A stretch of 35,243 nt of DNA. Origin: an uncultured bacterium (GTDB lineage Bacteria; Cyanobacteriota; Vampirovibrionia; Gastranaerophilales; Gastranaerophilaceae). Below are positions 6,784 to 14,159 of the stretch, one piece after another. The notes under the pieces are model-generated. The model made no database searches. It saw only the letters and a list, made by a program, of their open reading frames with translations, and had not been told where the DNA came from. Position 1 is the stretch's first letter. Each line of letters begins with the position of its first letter. Made by a program: the position numbers and the translations under genes. The stretch is from NCBI GenBank assembly GCA_902766105.1, contig CACXCI010000069.1, positions 1 through 35,243 on the forward strand. Reading direction: 5' to 3'.

Positions 6784-7962
6784 ATGGATATTGAATATAA
6801 TTATGATAATGCTGTTAATTTATTGACTTCAAGCGGGAAATTCAGAGTTGATTTGGGGCTGAGAAGAATTGCGGAAATTCTTGAACTTCTGGGTAATCCT
6901 CAAGATAAATTACATTGTATTCATGTTGCCGGAACAAACGGTAAAGGCTCTGTTTGTTCTATTGTTGCATCAATTTTAAATGAAGCAGGTAAAAAAGTTG
7001 GTCTTTATACCTCGCCACATCTTTTTAAATATACCGAAAGAATTAAAATTGCAGGAAAAGATATCTCGGATGTTGATTTTGCAGAATATGTTTTTGAAAT
7101 AACAAATCTGGCGGACAAAAATAATATCGACCTAACTGAATTTGAAATTTTGACTGCTGTAATGTTTAAGTATTTTGCAGATAACAAAGTAGAGGTGGCA
7201 GTTATTGAAACAGGTTTAGGCGGCAGGTTTGATGCTACAAATGTTATAAAAAAACATTTATGCTCTATTATTACTCATATTGATTTTGATCATACCGAGC
7301 AATTGGGTGATACGTTAGATAAAATTGCTTATGAAAAAGCAGGAATAATGAAGAAAGATTGTCCCTGCATAGTTTTTGAAGGTAAAGAGGTTTATTATGA
7401 TGTTGCATCTCAGGTGGGTGCTTTGTTAGAGGTCATAATGCCTGTTGTGAATACGGACAAATTAGCATTGAAAGGTATTCATCAACAAGAAAATCTTGCA
7501 CTTGCTCTGGCTTGTGTAGAAAAAGTTTTTCCGGAAATTTCGCAAGCAATTATTGACAAAGGGTTGCAAAATGTAGTTCATCCATGTAGATTTCAGTATA
7601 TAGAAGAAAAGAACCTTATAATAGATGGGGCACACAACCCAAACGGGATAAATTCGTTAGTTCAAAATCTGGATTATTATTATCCGAATATAAAAAGACG
7701 GTTTATATATGGCTGTCTGAGAAATAAAGATTACAAAACTATGTTAAACTCCTTATTAAAAAATGATGATGAAGTTTATTTTTATCACTTTTCTCATCAA
7801 AATTCTGCAACTTTTGATGAATTGCAAAAAGCTTGTCCGATTAAAGCAAAAGAGTTAACTAAAAATGCCGAAATTGACTTTAATGACGGACACTTGAATA
7901 TTATCTGCGGGTCGCTTTATATGATATCTGAGCTTGTTGAAAGATTTAAAATAAAAATATAA
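6784..7962 (+). CDS. folC: Dihydrofolate synthase / folylpolyglutamate synthase
   Basis: FolC adds L-glutamate to dihydropteroate and to folates, using ATP. It is a Mur-ligase-like enzyme of 392 residues, near the usual 400-430. The N-terminus has DLGLRRIAEILELLGNPQ, then the P-loop HVAGTNGKGSV (about residues 47-57) and GLYTSPHL. The central ETGLGGRFDATNV and ITHIDFDHTEQLG are family signatures, and IDGAHNPNG (about 281-289) begins the C-terminal ligase domain. The gene stands alone on its strand with a leaderless-type promoter. Confidence 0.95.
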   Translation: MDIEYNYDNAVNLLTSSGKFRVDLGLRRIAEILELLGNPQDKLHCIHVAGTNGKGSVCSIVASILNEAGKKVGLYTSPHLFKYTERIKIAGKDISDVDFAEYVFEITNLADKNNIDLTEFEILTAVMFKYFADNKVEVAVIETGLGGRFDATNVIKKHLCSIITHIDFDHTEQLGDTLDKIAYEKAGIMKKDCPCIVFEGKEVYYDVASQVGALLEVIMPVVNTDKLALKGIHQQENLALALACVEKVFPEISQAIIDKGLQNVVHPCRFQYIEEKNLIIDGAHNPNGINSLVQNLDYYYPNIKRRFIYGCLRNKDYKTMLNSLLKNDDEVYFYHFSHQNSATFDELQKACPIKAKELTKNAEIDFNDGHLNIICGSLYMISELVERFKIKI

Positions 7963-8051
7963 ACTATTGCCTTGAATGTTTATGGATTACATAAATTAGT
8001 AGCGAGATAAGTGAAATTTTGTATTTTCTTAATATATATTTACCCTCCCTC

Positions 8052-8080
8052 TTGAAATTAAAAAATGTTCATAATAATAT
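8052..8080 (+). promoter_or_regulatory. Promoter of rpmI-rplT
   Basis: TTGAAA (8052-8057) and TAATAT (8075-8080) are 17 nt apart. The start is predicted near 8087, so the transcript begins at the stem-loop at 8086-8120 and has an unusually long leader of about 87 nt. Confidence 0.55.
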
Positions 8081-8085
8081 AGAGC

Positions 8086-8120
8086 TAGCCGAAATAGGCT
8101 TTGGTATGCCTATGAAGCTA
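8086..8120 (+). promoter_or_regulatory. Stem-loop in the rpmI-rplT leader, possible L20 autoregulation site
   Basis: TAGC (8086-8089) pairs with GCTA (8117-8120), and ATAGGC (8094-8099) pairs with GCCTAT (8108-8113), with a small internal loop between. It sits at the very 5' end of the predicted transcript. L20 represses its own operon through leader RNA structures in E. coli and Bacillus, so a similar role is possible. I cannot show that this structure mimics the 23S rRNA site. Confidence 0.35.
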
Positions 8121-8127
8121 AAAAGCG

Positions 8128-8150
8128 GTAGGTTGGGCATATTTGCCCGA
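8128..8150. repeat. REP with GTAG tag in the rpmI leader
   Basis: GTAG (8128-8131) precedes TTGGGCA (8133-8139), which pairs with TGCCCGA (8144-8150) with one G-U pair. It resembles the copy at 5436-5458 and lies between the leader stem-loop and the ribosome site (AAGGAG, 8161-8166). Confidence 0.55.
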
Positions 8151-8173
8151 CATAATCAAAAAGGAGAAACGAA

Positions 8174-8383
8174 ATGCCAAAATTAAAAACTCACAGATCT
8201 GCTGCAAAACGTTATAAAGTTTCTGCAACAGGCAAAATCATGAAAAGACAAGCAGGCATAGGCCACTTGCTCCAACACAAATCAGCATCAAGAAAACGCA
8301 GAATTTTCAAGATGGTTGAGGTTTCAGAATCACATGTAGCACTGGTATCCAAAGAGTTACCATACAAGAAGTATTCAAGATAG
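8174..8383 (+). CDS. rpmI: 50S ribosomal protein L35
   Basis: This basic protein of 69 residues starts PKLKTHRSAAKRYKVSATGK and contains RRQ-type and HLLQHKSASRKRR segments characteristic of L35. Length is normal. AAGGAG lies 7 nt before the ATG. rplT follows 11 nt later, the standard pair; infC, often the first gene of this operon, is not present here. Confidence 0.97.
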   Translation: MPKLKTHRSAAKRYKVSATGKIMKRQAGIGHLLQHKSASRKRRIFKMVEVSESHVALVSKELPYKKYSR

Positions 8384-8394
8384 GAGCATAGAAA

Positions 8395-8739
8395 ATGAGA
8401 ATTAGACGTGGTAATGCCGGTGTAAAAAGACACAAAAAAATATTGAAATTAGCAAAAGGCTTTATTGGTGCAAGATCAAGAATTTTTAAAGTTGCTAATA
8501 TTGCAGTAATGAAAGCTTTGAAATACGCTTACAGAGACAGACGTACTACAAAACGTAATATGAGAAGATTATGGATTGTAAGAATTAACGCTGCCGTAAG
8601 AGAACGTGGTATGAGCTATTCAAGATTTGTAAATGCTTGCAAAAAAGCTAATATTGTTGTTAACAGAAAAATGTTAGCCGATTTAGCTGTTAGAGATAAA
8701 GAAGCATTTGATGTAATCTTTGAAGCAATTTCAAAATAA
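8395..8739 (+). CDS. rplT: 50S ribosomal protein L20
   Basis: This 114-residue protein has the L20 signatures [13 protein letters not shown] (about 12-24), YAYRDRR and [13 protein letters not shown]-like sequence (here [18 protein letters not shown]), and [14 protein letters not shown]20 is an early assembly protein of the large subunit and usually a translational repressor of its own operon. GGAG lies before the ATG. A strong terminator follows. Confidence 0.97.
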   Translation: MRIRRGNAGVKRHKKILKLAKGFIGARSRIFKVANIAVMKALKYAYRDRRTTKRNMRRLWIVRINAAVRERGMSYSRFVNACKKANIVVNRKMLADLAVRDKEAFDVIFEAISK

Positions 8740-8755
8740 GTCTTAAATTAAAAGC

Positions 8756-8790
8756 AAAAGCGGTCGAAAAGTATTTTTCGACCGCTTTTT
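8756..8790 (+). terminator. Intrinsic terminator of rpmI-rplT
   Basis: AAAAGCGGTCGAAAA (8756-8770) pairs perfectly with TTTTCGACCGCTTTT (8775-8789) around a GTAT loop, ending in a T-run. The A-run and T-run symmetry means it could serve both strands, including the convergent pilin-like gene. Confidence 0.9.
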
Positions 8791-8807
8791 GTTATGTAAA
8801 AATAATA

Positions 8808-9488
8808 TTAATGTCCATTAAATAAGGTTTTGAAATAATCGGGATTTGATGTTGCGTATAATGAACAGGTATAACCGGTTCCTCTTCCGGAAGGGGTTGA
8901 AGCTTCAATGTTACAACTGCTTTTGGGGTTTGTTGCCCAATCTGATTTTTTTGTGCCAACACCTCCGATAGGTATAAATTCGCCGCCTTTTACCAATTCA
9001 AATCCAAATAAATCATAACCCAAGGTATTTGGAAGCTTGTCGTTTCCGTTTATATCAACGAAAACAAGCAAACCATTTGGATTTGTTTCAGGATTTTCAA
9101 TGAATATATCCATTCCGTTAGTTATTACAAAATGCCCGTCATCCATATATCTCATGGAAGCTTCATCAAGAGCATTATTGTTAAGATATTTATACGGTTT
9201 ACCTGCAGTTGAATATTGTTTGTCTATAACTAATTTAAAATATTTTTTAAATTCAGGATAAAAAGACCGTGCAGCAGTGTAGTTTGCAGGTTCTACAGGA
9301 ACATTATTAACTTCCATTTCGTTAATTGCTTTTGAAATTGCAGAATATGCTGTTGTAAACTGAGCATGAGCCTCTGATGCTTTTTTCCCATTGATAATTT
9401 GTGGTAACGTTAAGGAGGCAACAACTCCTATAACTCCTAAAGCTATTAGAATTTCACCTAAAGTGAATCCGAATTTCCATTTTTTCAT
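8808..9488 (-). CDS. Type IV pilin-like / pseudopilin protein
   Basis: This 226-residue protein has a class III signal: MKKWKFG followed by FTLGEILIALGVIGVVASLT. A prepilin peptidase would cut after Gly7, leaving Phe at position 1 and Glu at position 5. The hydrophobic helix is the assembly stalk. The globular part contains VFVDINGNDKLPNTLGYDLF, resembling the calcium-loop region of GspG-like pseudopilins, and two cysteines near the C-terminus (SCNIEAS and YTCSLY) that could form the disulfide loop of pilins. It is unlinked to the secretion operon at 13341-19433 but is a plausible substrate for it. Many paralogues are typical of the presumed lineage (from memory). Confidence 0.82.
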   Translation of the reverse strand: MKKWKFGFTLGEILIALGVIGVVASLTLPQIINGKKASEAHAQFTTAYSAISKAINEMEVNNVPVEPANYTAARSFYPEFKKYFKLVIDKQYSTAGKPYKYLNNNALDEASMRYMDDGHFVITNGMDIFIENPETNPNGLLVFVDINGNDKLPNTLGYDLFGFELVKGGEFIPIGGVGTKKSDWATNPKSSCNIEASTPSGRGTGYTCSLYATSNPDYFKTLFNGH

Positions 9489-9610
9489 ACTATAACTTAT
9501 CCTCTTTTTTAAACATTATATCATATATTTATTATATCCTCAAGAGGGGAAAGCTCTGTAATACTTATAGATAATAATTTCCCTGTCTGATGGAATATAT
9601 TAATTGCTTA

Positions 9611-9619
9611 TGTTATCAT
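9611..9619 (+). promoter_or_regulatory. Extended -10 promoter of the MATE gene, leaderless
   Basis: TGT-TATCAT (9611-9619) ends 6 nt before the ATG at 9626, with TATTTT between. This decides the start at 9626 over an in-frame ATG at 9590, which lies upstream of the promoter. Confidence 0.6.
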
Positions 9620-9625
9620 TATTTT

Positions 9626-10945
9626 ATGCCGAAATCTGTAAAAAATTATATAAAAGATTTAATAACGATTGCAGCCCCGATAATAATGGGAAATTTGGGT
9701 TTTATTTTGATTGGAGTTGGGGATGTGCTTGTTGCAGGCAGACATTCAACCGATACGTTTGCGGCAATTAGTATTGCCGCTGCGATTGTCAATTGCATTA
9801 TGACAATTGCGATTGGTCTGACCTCAAGTATATCACCCTTGTTATCCAATTACAGAGGGCAAAATAAGCCTATAAAAAGATATTTTTATCCTTCTATAAG
9901 ATTTGCAGGATTTTTGGCAATAGTATCGGGTATTGCTATCTTGGCTTTTGTTCCCTTGATATCAAAAATGGGGTTTGAACAAAAACTTGTTACTCCAATA
10001 CAGCAATATATGATAATTAGTGCGTTTTCAACATTTGGTGGAAGCTTGCATCATTCTATGAAGGAATTTTTGCAAGCTTTTGAAATTGTTATGTTTCCAA
10101 ATTTATTAACAATATTTTGTGTCTTTTTAAATTTAGGGTTAAATATACTATTTGTGTTCGGCTGGGGACCTATACCTTCTATGGGAGCTGTCGGTTTGGC
10201 ATTGGCAAGCCTTTTTGTAAGATATTTTATGGGATTTTCATTATTAATTTATTGCAAAATAACCATGCGCGTAAATAATTACCATGAAAAAGGTTATTAT
10301 ATGGCATTGTTTAAGTTAGGTTTGCCGATATCTTTGGCAATATTGGTGGAATTTGTTGCATTCAATAGTATTGCAATATTTATGGGCAGAGTTTCAGGAG
10401 TATATGCTGCTGCGCAAAATTTAGTTTGCACATTGACAACGGTTTCATTTATGGTACCGTTTGCAATATCAAATGCAATTGCCGTAAAGGTCGGATATTC
10501 CAATGGTGCTGAAAATTATTATGATATGAAGAAATATTCGCTGATCGGAACTTTGATGTCCCTGATATTTATGGTATGCAGCTCAATAGTATTTTTAGCA
10601 TTTCCAAGGCAAATTGTAGGAATTTTTACAAAAGATGCGGAATTATTAAAAATTGCAATTCCTGTAATGTTTATATTGGCTTTGTTCCAAATTTTTGACG
10701 GATTACAAATTTCGTTTTCCGGTATTTGCAAAGGGGTAAAGAAAACTAATATAGTTCTTTTTGCTAATTTTATTGCGTATTGGATAGTGTCGATTCCTGT
10801 GGGTTATACTCTTGCATTTAAGTTTGGCTTGATGCTTACAGGCTTTTGGATAGGTCTTGTATTTGCATCAATGGTGCTTTGTACAACCATGCTGATTCTT
10901 TTGAGAAAACATTTTAATAAAAAATTATTGGTAAATAATACTTAA
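9626..10945 (+). CDS. MATE family multidrug/metabolite exporter
   Basis: This is a 439-residue polytopic membrane protein with about twelve hydrophobic segments in two similar halves. MATE transporters export organic cations or drugs in exchange for H+ or Na+. The start PKSVKNYIKDLITIAAPIIM and the following GNLGFILIGVGDVLVAG match the first helix of the family. A second-half repeat includes ALFKLGLPISLAILVEFVAF and QNLVCTLTTVSFMVPFAIS, typical of helices 7 and 8. The substrate cannot be told. A GTCGG-type hairpin follows 23 nt after the stop. Confidence 0.92.
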   Translation: MPKSVKNYIKDLITIAAPIIMGNLGFILIGVGDVLVAGRHSTDTFAAISIAAAIVNCIMTIAIGLTSSISPLLSNYRGQNKPIKRYFYPSIRFAGFLAIVSGIAILAFVPLISKMGFEQKLVTPIQQYMIISAFSTFGGSLHHSMKEFLQAFEIVMFPNLLTIFCVFLNLGLNILFVFGWGPIPSMGAVGLALASLFVRYFMGFSLLIYCKITMRVNNYHEKGYYMALFKLGLPISLAILVEFVAFNSIAIFMGRVSGVYAAAQNLVCTLTTVSFMVPFAISNAIAVKVGYSNGAENYYDMKKYSLIGTLMSLIFMVCSSIVFLAFPRQIVGIFTKDAELLKIAIPVMFILALFQIFDGLQISFSGICKGVKKTNIVLFANFIAYWIVSIPVGYTLAFKFGLMLTGFWIGLVFASMVLCTTMLILLRKHFNKKLLVNNT

Positions 10946-10970
10946 CTTTATCTCTATCCTAAGTTTATAG

Positions 10971-10988
10971 GTCGGGTTTTAACCCGAC
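10971..10988. repeat. REP-like hairpin (GTCGG type) after the MATE gene
   Basis: GTCGGGTT pairs perfectly with AACCCGAC around TT. It is flanked by ATAG and AAAAA, like the hairpins at 3357 and 5539. It may double as a transcription terminator, though the following run is A, not T. Confidence 0.55.
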
Positions 10989-11069
10989 AAAAACTAAAGC
11001 CTGACACATATTTAATATAGCAATCTGTGGGGTGTGTTTATGCGCTCCAAATATATTTACCACTACCTC

Positions 11070-11204
11070 TTATCCAAGGAAGAATAACAAAGTAACCATG
11101 CAGCCTAAAGATATTGCACTGAATAAGAACCATGTGTGCATAACAGGATGTTGATTAGACCATATTTCTTTAATTGTGGATGTCGCATTGTTCAGGGTTT
11201 GCAT
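11070..11204 (-). CDS. 44-residue single-pass membrane protein
   Basis: The minus strand encodes MQTLNNATSTIKEIWSNQHP, then VMHTWFLFSAISLGCMVTLL and FFLG, then TAA. The first 22 residues are polar, and the rest is one strong hydrophobic helix reaching the C-terminus. A GGAGAG ribosome site lies 9 nt before the ATG. The product resembles in layout the small single-helix subunits of membrane complexes, but I do not recognise the family. It fills most of the otherwise empty 10946-11328 gap. Confidence 0.6.
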   Translation of the reverse strand: MQTLNNATSTIKEIWSNQHPVMHTWFLFSAISLGCMVTLLFFLG

Positions 11205-11293
11205 GTTAATATTCTCTCCAAAAATAACTTAACTCTCTATCTTTTACACATCCTATTATCCATATTTATCAAATATAAAAATCACCTGTTTGG

Positions 11294-11322
11294 TTGATTA
11301 TTAATTTAGTTTATCTTATCAT
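11294..11322 (+). promoter_or_regulatory. Promoter of the U32 gene, leaderless
   Basis: TTGATT (11294-11299) and TATCAT (11317-11322) are 17 nt apart. The -10 box ends 6 nt before the ATG at 11329, with TGTTTT between and no ribosome site. It is the clearest leaderless promoter in the window because both boxes are present. Confidence 0.7.
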
Positions 11323-11328
11323 TGTTTT

Positions 11329-12603
11329 ATGCAAAAAGTTGAATTATTAATGCCCGCCGGAAATATAGAAAAGCTTAAATACGCCGTAAGATACGGTGCA
11401 GATGCCGTATACTTGGGTGTGGTTGATTTTAGTTTGCGTGCTATGAGAAAAGGCGAAATAATAACACTTGATAATTTAAAAGATGCCATAGATCTTGCAC
11501 ATAAATTAGGTGCGAAAGCTTATATGACACTTAATATTTTTGCGTTTAATTCCGATATAAAACACTTGGAAGAGTGTATGGATATTATAAAGGATGCTAA
11601 TCCGGATGGAATTTTGGTTAGTGATTTTGGAATTTTGCGTTTACTTAGAAAATATATGCCTGATGTCGATATTCACGTTAGCACTCAAACTAATATATTA
11701 AATTATGAATGTGTAAAGTTTTGGAAAGATATGGGCGCAACACGAGTTGTGTTAGCAAGAGAATTATCCATTCCCGAAATTGCCGAAATAAAAAAACAAG
11801 TTCCTGATATTGAGGTTGAATGTTTTATACATGGTTCTCAATGTGTGTCGTTTTCCGGCAGATGTTTGCTAAGTGATTATATGACAAACGGGGAAAGAAA
11901 AGCTAATTCCGGCAATTGTTCTCAGCCTTGCAGATGGAGTTACAAGCTTGTTGAAGAAACACGTCCGGGACAATATTATGAAATAAATCAAGATGACAGA
12001 GGATCTCATATTTTAAGTCCTAAAGATCTTTGTCTTGTTAAGTATTTAAAAGATATGATAAATGCAGGAGTGGATTCATTTAAGGTAGAAGGAAGAACTA
12101 AAAGTTTGTATTACGTTTCTGCTGTTGCAAAAACATATCGTGAAGCGATTGATGAGATTTTAAAAAATCCTGATGCTGATATGGAAAAATATTTTATCGA
12201 ATTGAAAAAAGTTGGAAACAGAGGTTATACAACAGGTTTTGCATTAGGTGAAAATAAACCTGACAGCTATAGTTATGATATTTCAAAAGGTTTAGCAGGC
12301 GCAGATTTTCTTTTTGAATTTCACGATATAAAAAGATATTCGGACGTTGTTTGGGGTTCAAATGTGGATGCTAACTTGTATTTAGTAAAAGTAAAAAATA
12401 AAGTTTATTTGAATGATGAGGTTGAAATAATTACCCCTTCAGAAAGATTTATTACTAATATTGAAGAAATTATTGATGAAAAAGGTGAAAATATAGAGCT
12501 TGCAAATACAAATGCTGATGTGTATTTGAGGTTGTCAAAAGAGCCAAAAGAATACGACGTAGCGCTTGCAAGAACTGTCGGGGTTAAAGAGCATGTTTAT
12601 TAA
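11329..12603 (+). CDS. U32 family protein, TrhP/YegQ-like tRNA hydroxylation enzyme
   Basis: U32 proteins were once called peptidases; TrhP (YegQ) is needed for prephenate-dependent 5-hydroxyuridine formation at tRNA position 34. The protein is 424 residues. It has LLMPAGNIEKLKYAVRYGAD and AVYLGVVDFSLRA at the N-terminus. The cysteine-rich core CFIHGSQCVSFSGRC (165-179) and CSQPCRWSYKL (197-207) fits the iron-sulfur cluster region. GVDSFKVEGRTKS and YYVSAVAKTYREAID follow. RlhA is a related alternative, but length and core favour TrhP. The HAD gene overlaps its 3' end by 11 nt. Confidence 0.85.
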   Translation: MQKVELLMPAGNIEKLKYAVRYGADAVYLGVVDFSLRAMRKGEIITLDNLKDAIDLAHKLGAKAYMTLNIFAFNSDIKHLEECMDIIKDANPDGILVSDFGILRLLRKYMPDVDIHVSTQTNILNYECVKFWKDMGATRVVLARELSIPEIAEIKKQVPDIEVECFIHGSQCVSFSGRCLLSDYMTNGERKANSGNCSQPCRWSYKLVEETRPGQYYEINQDDRGSHILSPKDLCLVKYLKDMINAGVDSFKVEGRTKSLYYVSAVAKTYREAIDEILKNPDADMEKYFIELKKVGNRGYTTGFALGENKPDSYSYDISKGLAGADFLFEFHDIKRYSDVVWGSNVDANLYLVKVKNKVYLNDEVEIITPSERFITNIEEIIDEKGENIELANTNADVYLRLSKEPKEYDVALARTVGVKEHVY

Positions 12604-13072
12604 GCCTGATTATAATTTGAAGAGTATTTTTGATATAGATTTAGAAAAGCTGAAACAAGACGGTATAAAGGGGATGCTTTTTGATTTAGATAGTACCTTG
12701 ATGGCTTCAAAAACTGCTGTGTATTCCCAAAAAGTATTGGATTGGCTTGAAATTGTTAAGAAGGACTTTTTTGTCGGAGTTATATCAAATAATAAAAATA
12801 AAGATTATATTGAAAAAGTTACAAAAATTTCAGATTTTCCTGTTTTATTTGATGCGGGGAAGCCACGTGTAAAAAAAGCGCTGGCATTCATTTCGCAGAA
12901 CGGATTGAATGCAAAAGACTGTGTGTTTGTCGGTGATAGACCTTTGACTGATGTTCTTTGCGGAAAGTTTATGGGCAGCAAGACTATAATGGTTGACTCA
13001 ATCACCGCCGATTCTGAAGCAAAGCTCGTTAGATTTGTAAGATTTTTGGAAAAATTAACGGTTTCTCATTAG
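12593..13072 (+). CDS. YqeG family HAD phosphatase
   Basis: This is a HAD superfamily IIIA hydrolase of 159 residues. The catalytic motif is GMLFDLDSTLM, with Asp31 as nucleophile and Asp33 as acid/base. Motif II is VGVISNNKN, the conserved lysine lies in FDAGKPRVKKAL, and motif IV is VFVGDRPLTDVL. The start is the ATG at 12593, inside the end of the U32 gene; earlier in-frame codons have no support. YqeG family members in other bacteria are small phosphatases often found near other RNA or cofactor genes; the substrate here is unknown. Confidence 0.88.
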   Translation: MFIKPDYNLKSIFDIDLEKLKQDGIKGMLFDLDSTLMASKTAVYSQKVLDWLEIVKKDFFVGVISNNKNKDYIEKVTKISDFPVLFDAGKPRVKKALAFISQNGLNAKDCVFVGDRPLTDVLCGKFMGSKTIMVDSITADSEAKLVRFVRFLEKLTVSH

Positions 13073-13205
13073 TTTAGTGTAAATCAATGGATTGAAATTT
13101 CGGCAATATTTACTTGCTTGTAACAAAATATTAATATATTAAAACCGCCGGTATATCTATGTTTTAGGCATATTTTTTATTGAAAATATGGTAGGTTTAC
13201 AAATT

Positions 13206-13234
13206 TTGACTTAACTCAAATATTAATATATCAT
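13206..13234 (+). promoter_or_regulatory. Promoter of the pilus/secretion operon
   Basis: TTGACT (13206-13211) and TATCAT (13229-13234) are 17 nt apart. The start would lie near 13241, leaving about 100 nt of leader before the first gene. The rest of the 13073-13205 gap shows no gene, only AT-rich sequence. Confidence 0.6.
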
Positions 13235-13340
13235 TGTATATGATAGTATAGTTATTTTTTAAATACATTAAATAGCTGATACTAAAAGAGAGAGTTTTAC
13301 TATAATGTTGTTATTATAAAACTAGATGGGTGGAGATAAC

Positions 13341-14132
13341 GTGAACATAAATTACTATAGGAATGAGAATTGGGTAGATAACACATTTAGCAAACGTGGT
13401 AAATGGGTTATGTCTCTATTGGCGACGGTTCTTTTTGTAGGGTTAGTTGCCGGAGGATGTGGTGTTTTGCAAAACATCAACTTAGGCGGAGGTAATAATG
13501 CGCAAGAAGCTGCTCCTGAGCCTGTGGCAAATGTGGCGCCAAGAGAAGAAGTTAATGTCCCTTCTGATAATACTGTGGATGTTGATGTTTCATCTCCGCA
13601 AGCAAGTAGTATGATTTCTTATGATGTGTCCTCAATCGGTAGGGCTGATCCGTTTATGCCTTATGATGAAATAGCGGCTTTTGAGCAAGCAAGAAACTCC
13701 GCTATTGCTGAAGCTAATGCTCATAATGCAAAAATCGCTGAAATAAACAGACTAAAAGGTGTGGTAATTCGTCAACCTGATGATATTAGTCCATATAGCT
13801 TTAATCTTCCTGTTCCTCCGACATCATTGGCTCCGGAGCAGGCTGCTGCGGCAAAGATTACAAGAACAAAAGTTGTCGGTATTATGTATAACAATACCAG
13901 CCCGTCAGCTATTATTAGTGTTGATGAAAAAGATTACTTAGTTCGTCCGGGGGATAAAATTATCGGGCAAGAATATAAAGTTTTGAAAATTAATCCGTCA
14001 TGGATTACTGTCGGGCTTGGTTCTAATATTTATTCGGCAAGTATTGGCGAATTATTTGCCAAAGATGATATTGATTCTTCAAGAAATGATATATACAACT
14101 TGAGAAACAGATTTGGTGGTAGAAAAGGTTAA
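13341..14132 (+). CDS. PilP/GspC-like inner-membrane protein of the pilus/secretion operon
   Basis: From the GTG at 13341, which has GGTGGAG 5 nt upstream, the protein is 263 residues; an in-frame ATG at 13326 is the alternative. One membrane segment, WVMSLLATVLFVGLVAGGCG, follows a short polar N-terminus. Next come an acidic, Pro-rich linker, the motif GRADPFMPYDE typical of PilP (it recalls RDPFLP), and a C-terminal beta domain containing VVGIMYNNTSPSAIISV and DYLVRPGDKIIGQEYKVLKI. PilP and GspC proteins link the inner membrane platform to the secretin. The next gene is the secretin, 27 nt away. The precise family is inferred. Confidence 0.72.
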   Translation: MNINYYRNENWVDNTFSKRGKWVMSLLATVLFVGLVAGGCGVLQNINLGGGNNAQEAAPEPVANVAPREEVNVPSDNTVDVDVSSPQASSMISYDVSSIGRADPFMPYDEIAAFEQARNSAIAEANAHNAKIAEINRLKGVVIRQPDDISPYSFNLPVPPTSLAPEQAAAAKITRTKVVGIMYNNTSPSAIISVDEKDYLVRPGDKIIGQEYKVLKINPSWITVGLGSNIYSASIGELFAKDDIDSSRNDIYNLRNRFGGRKG

Positions 14133-14159
14133 TTATAAAAGTAATAAGCAGGAGCAAAT

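Noticed and set aside
13341-13470. Lipobox-like AGGC in the PilP/GspC-like protein
   Set aside because: The residue three before the cysteine is Ala and the hydrophobic stretch looks like a membrane anchor, so a lipoprotein call is not justified.
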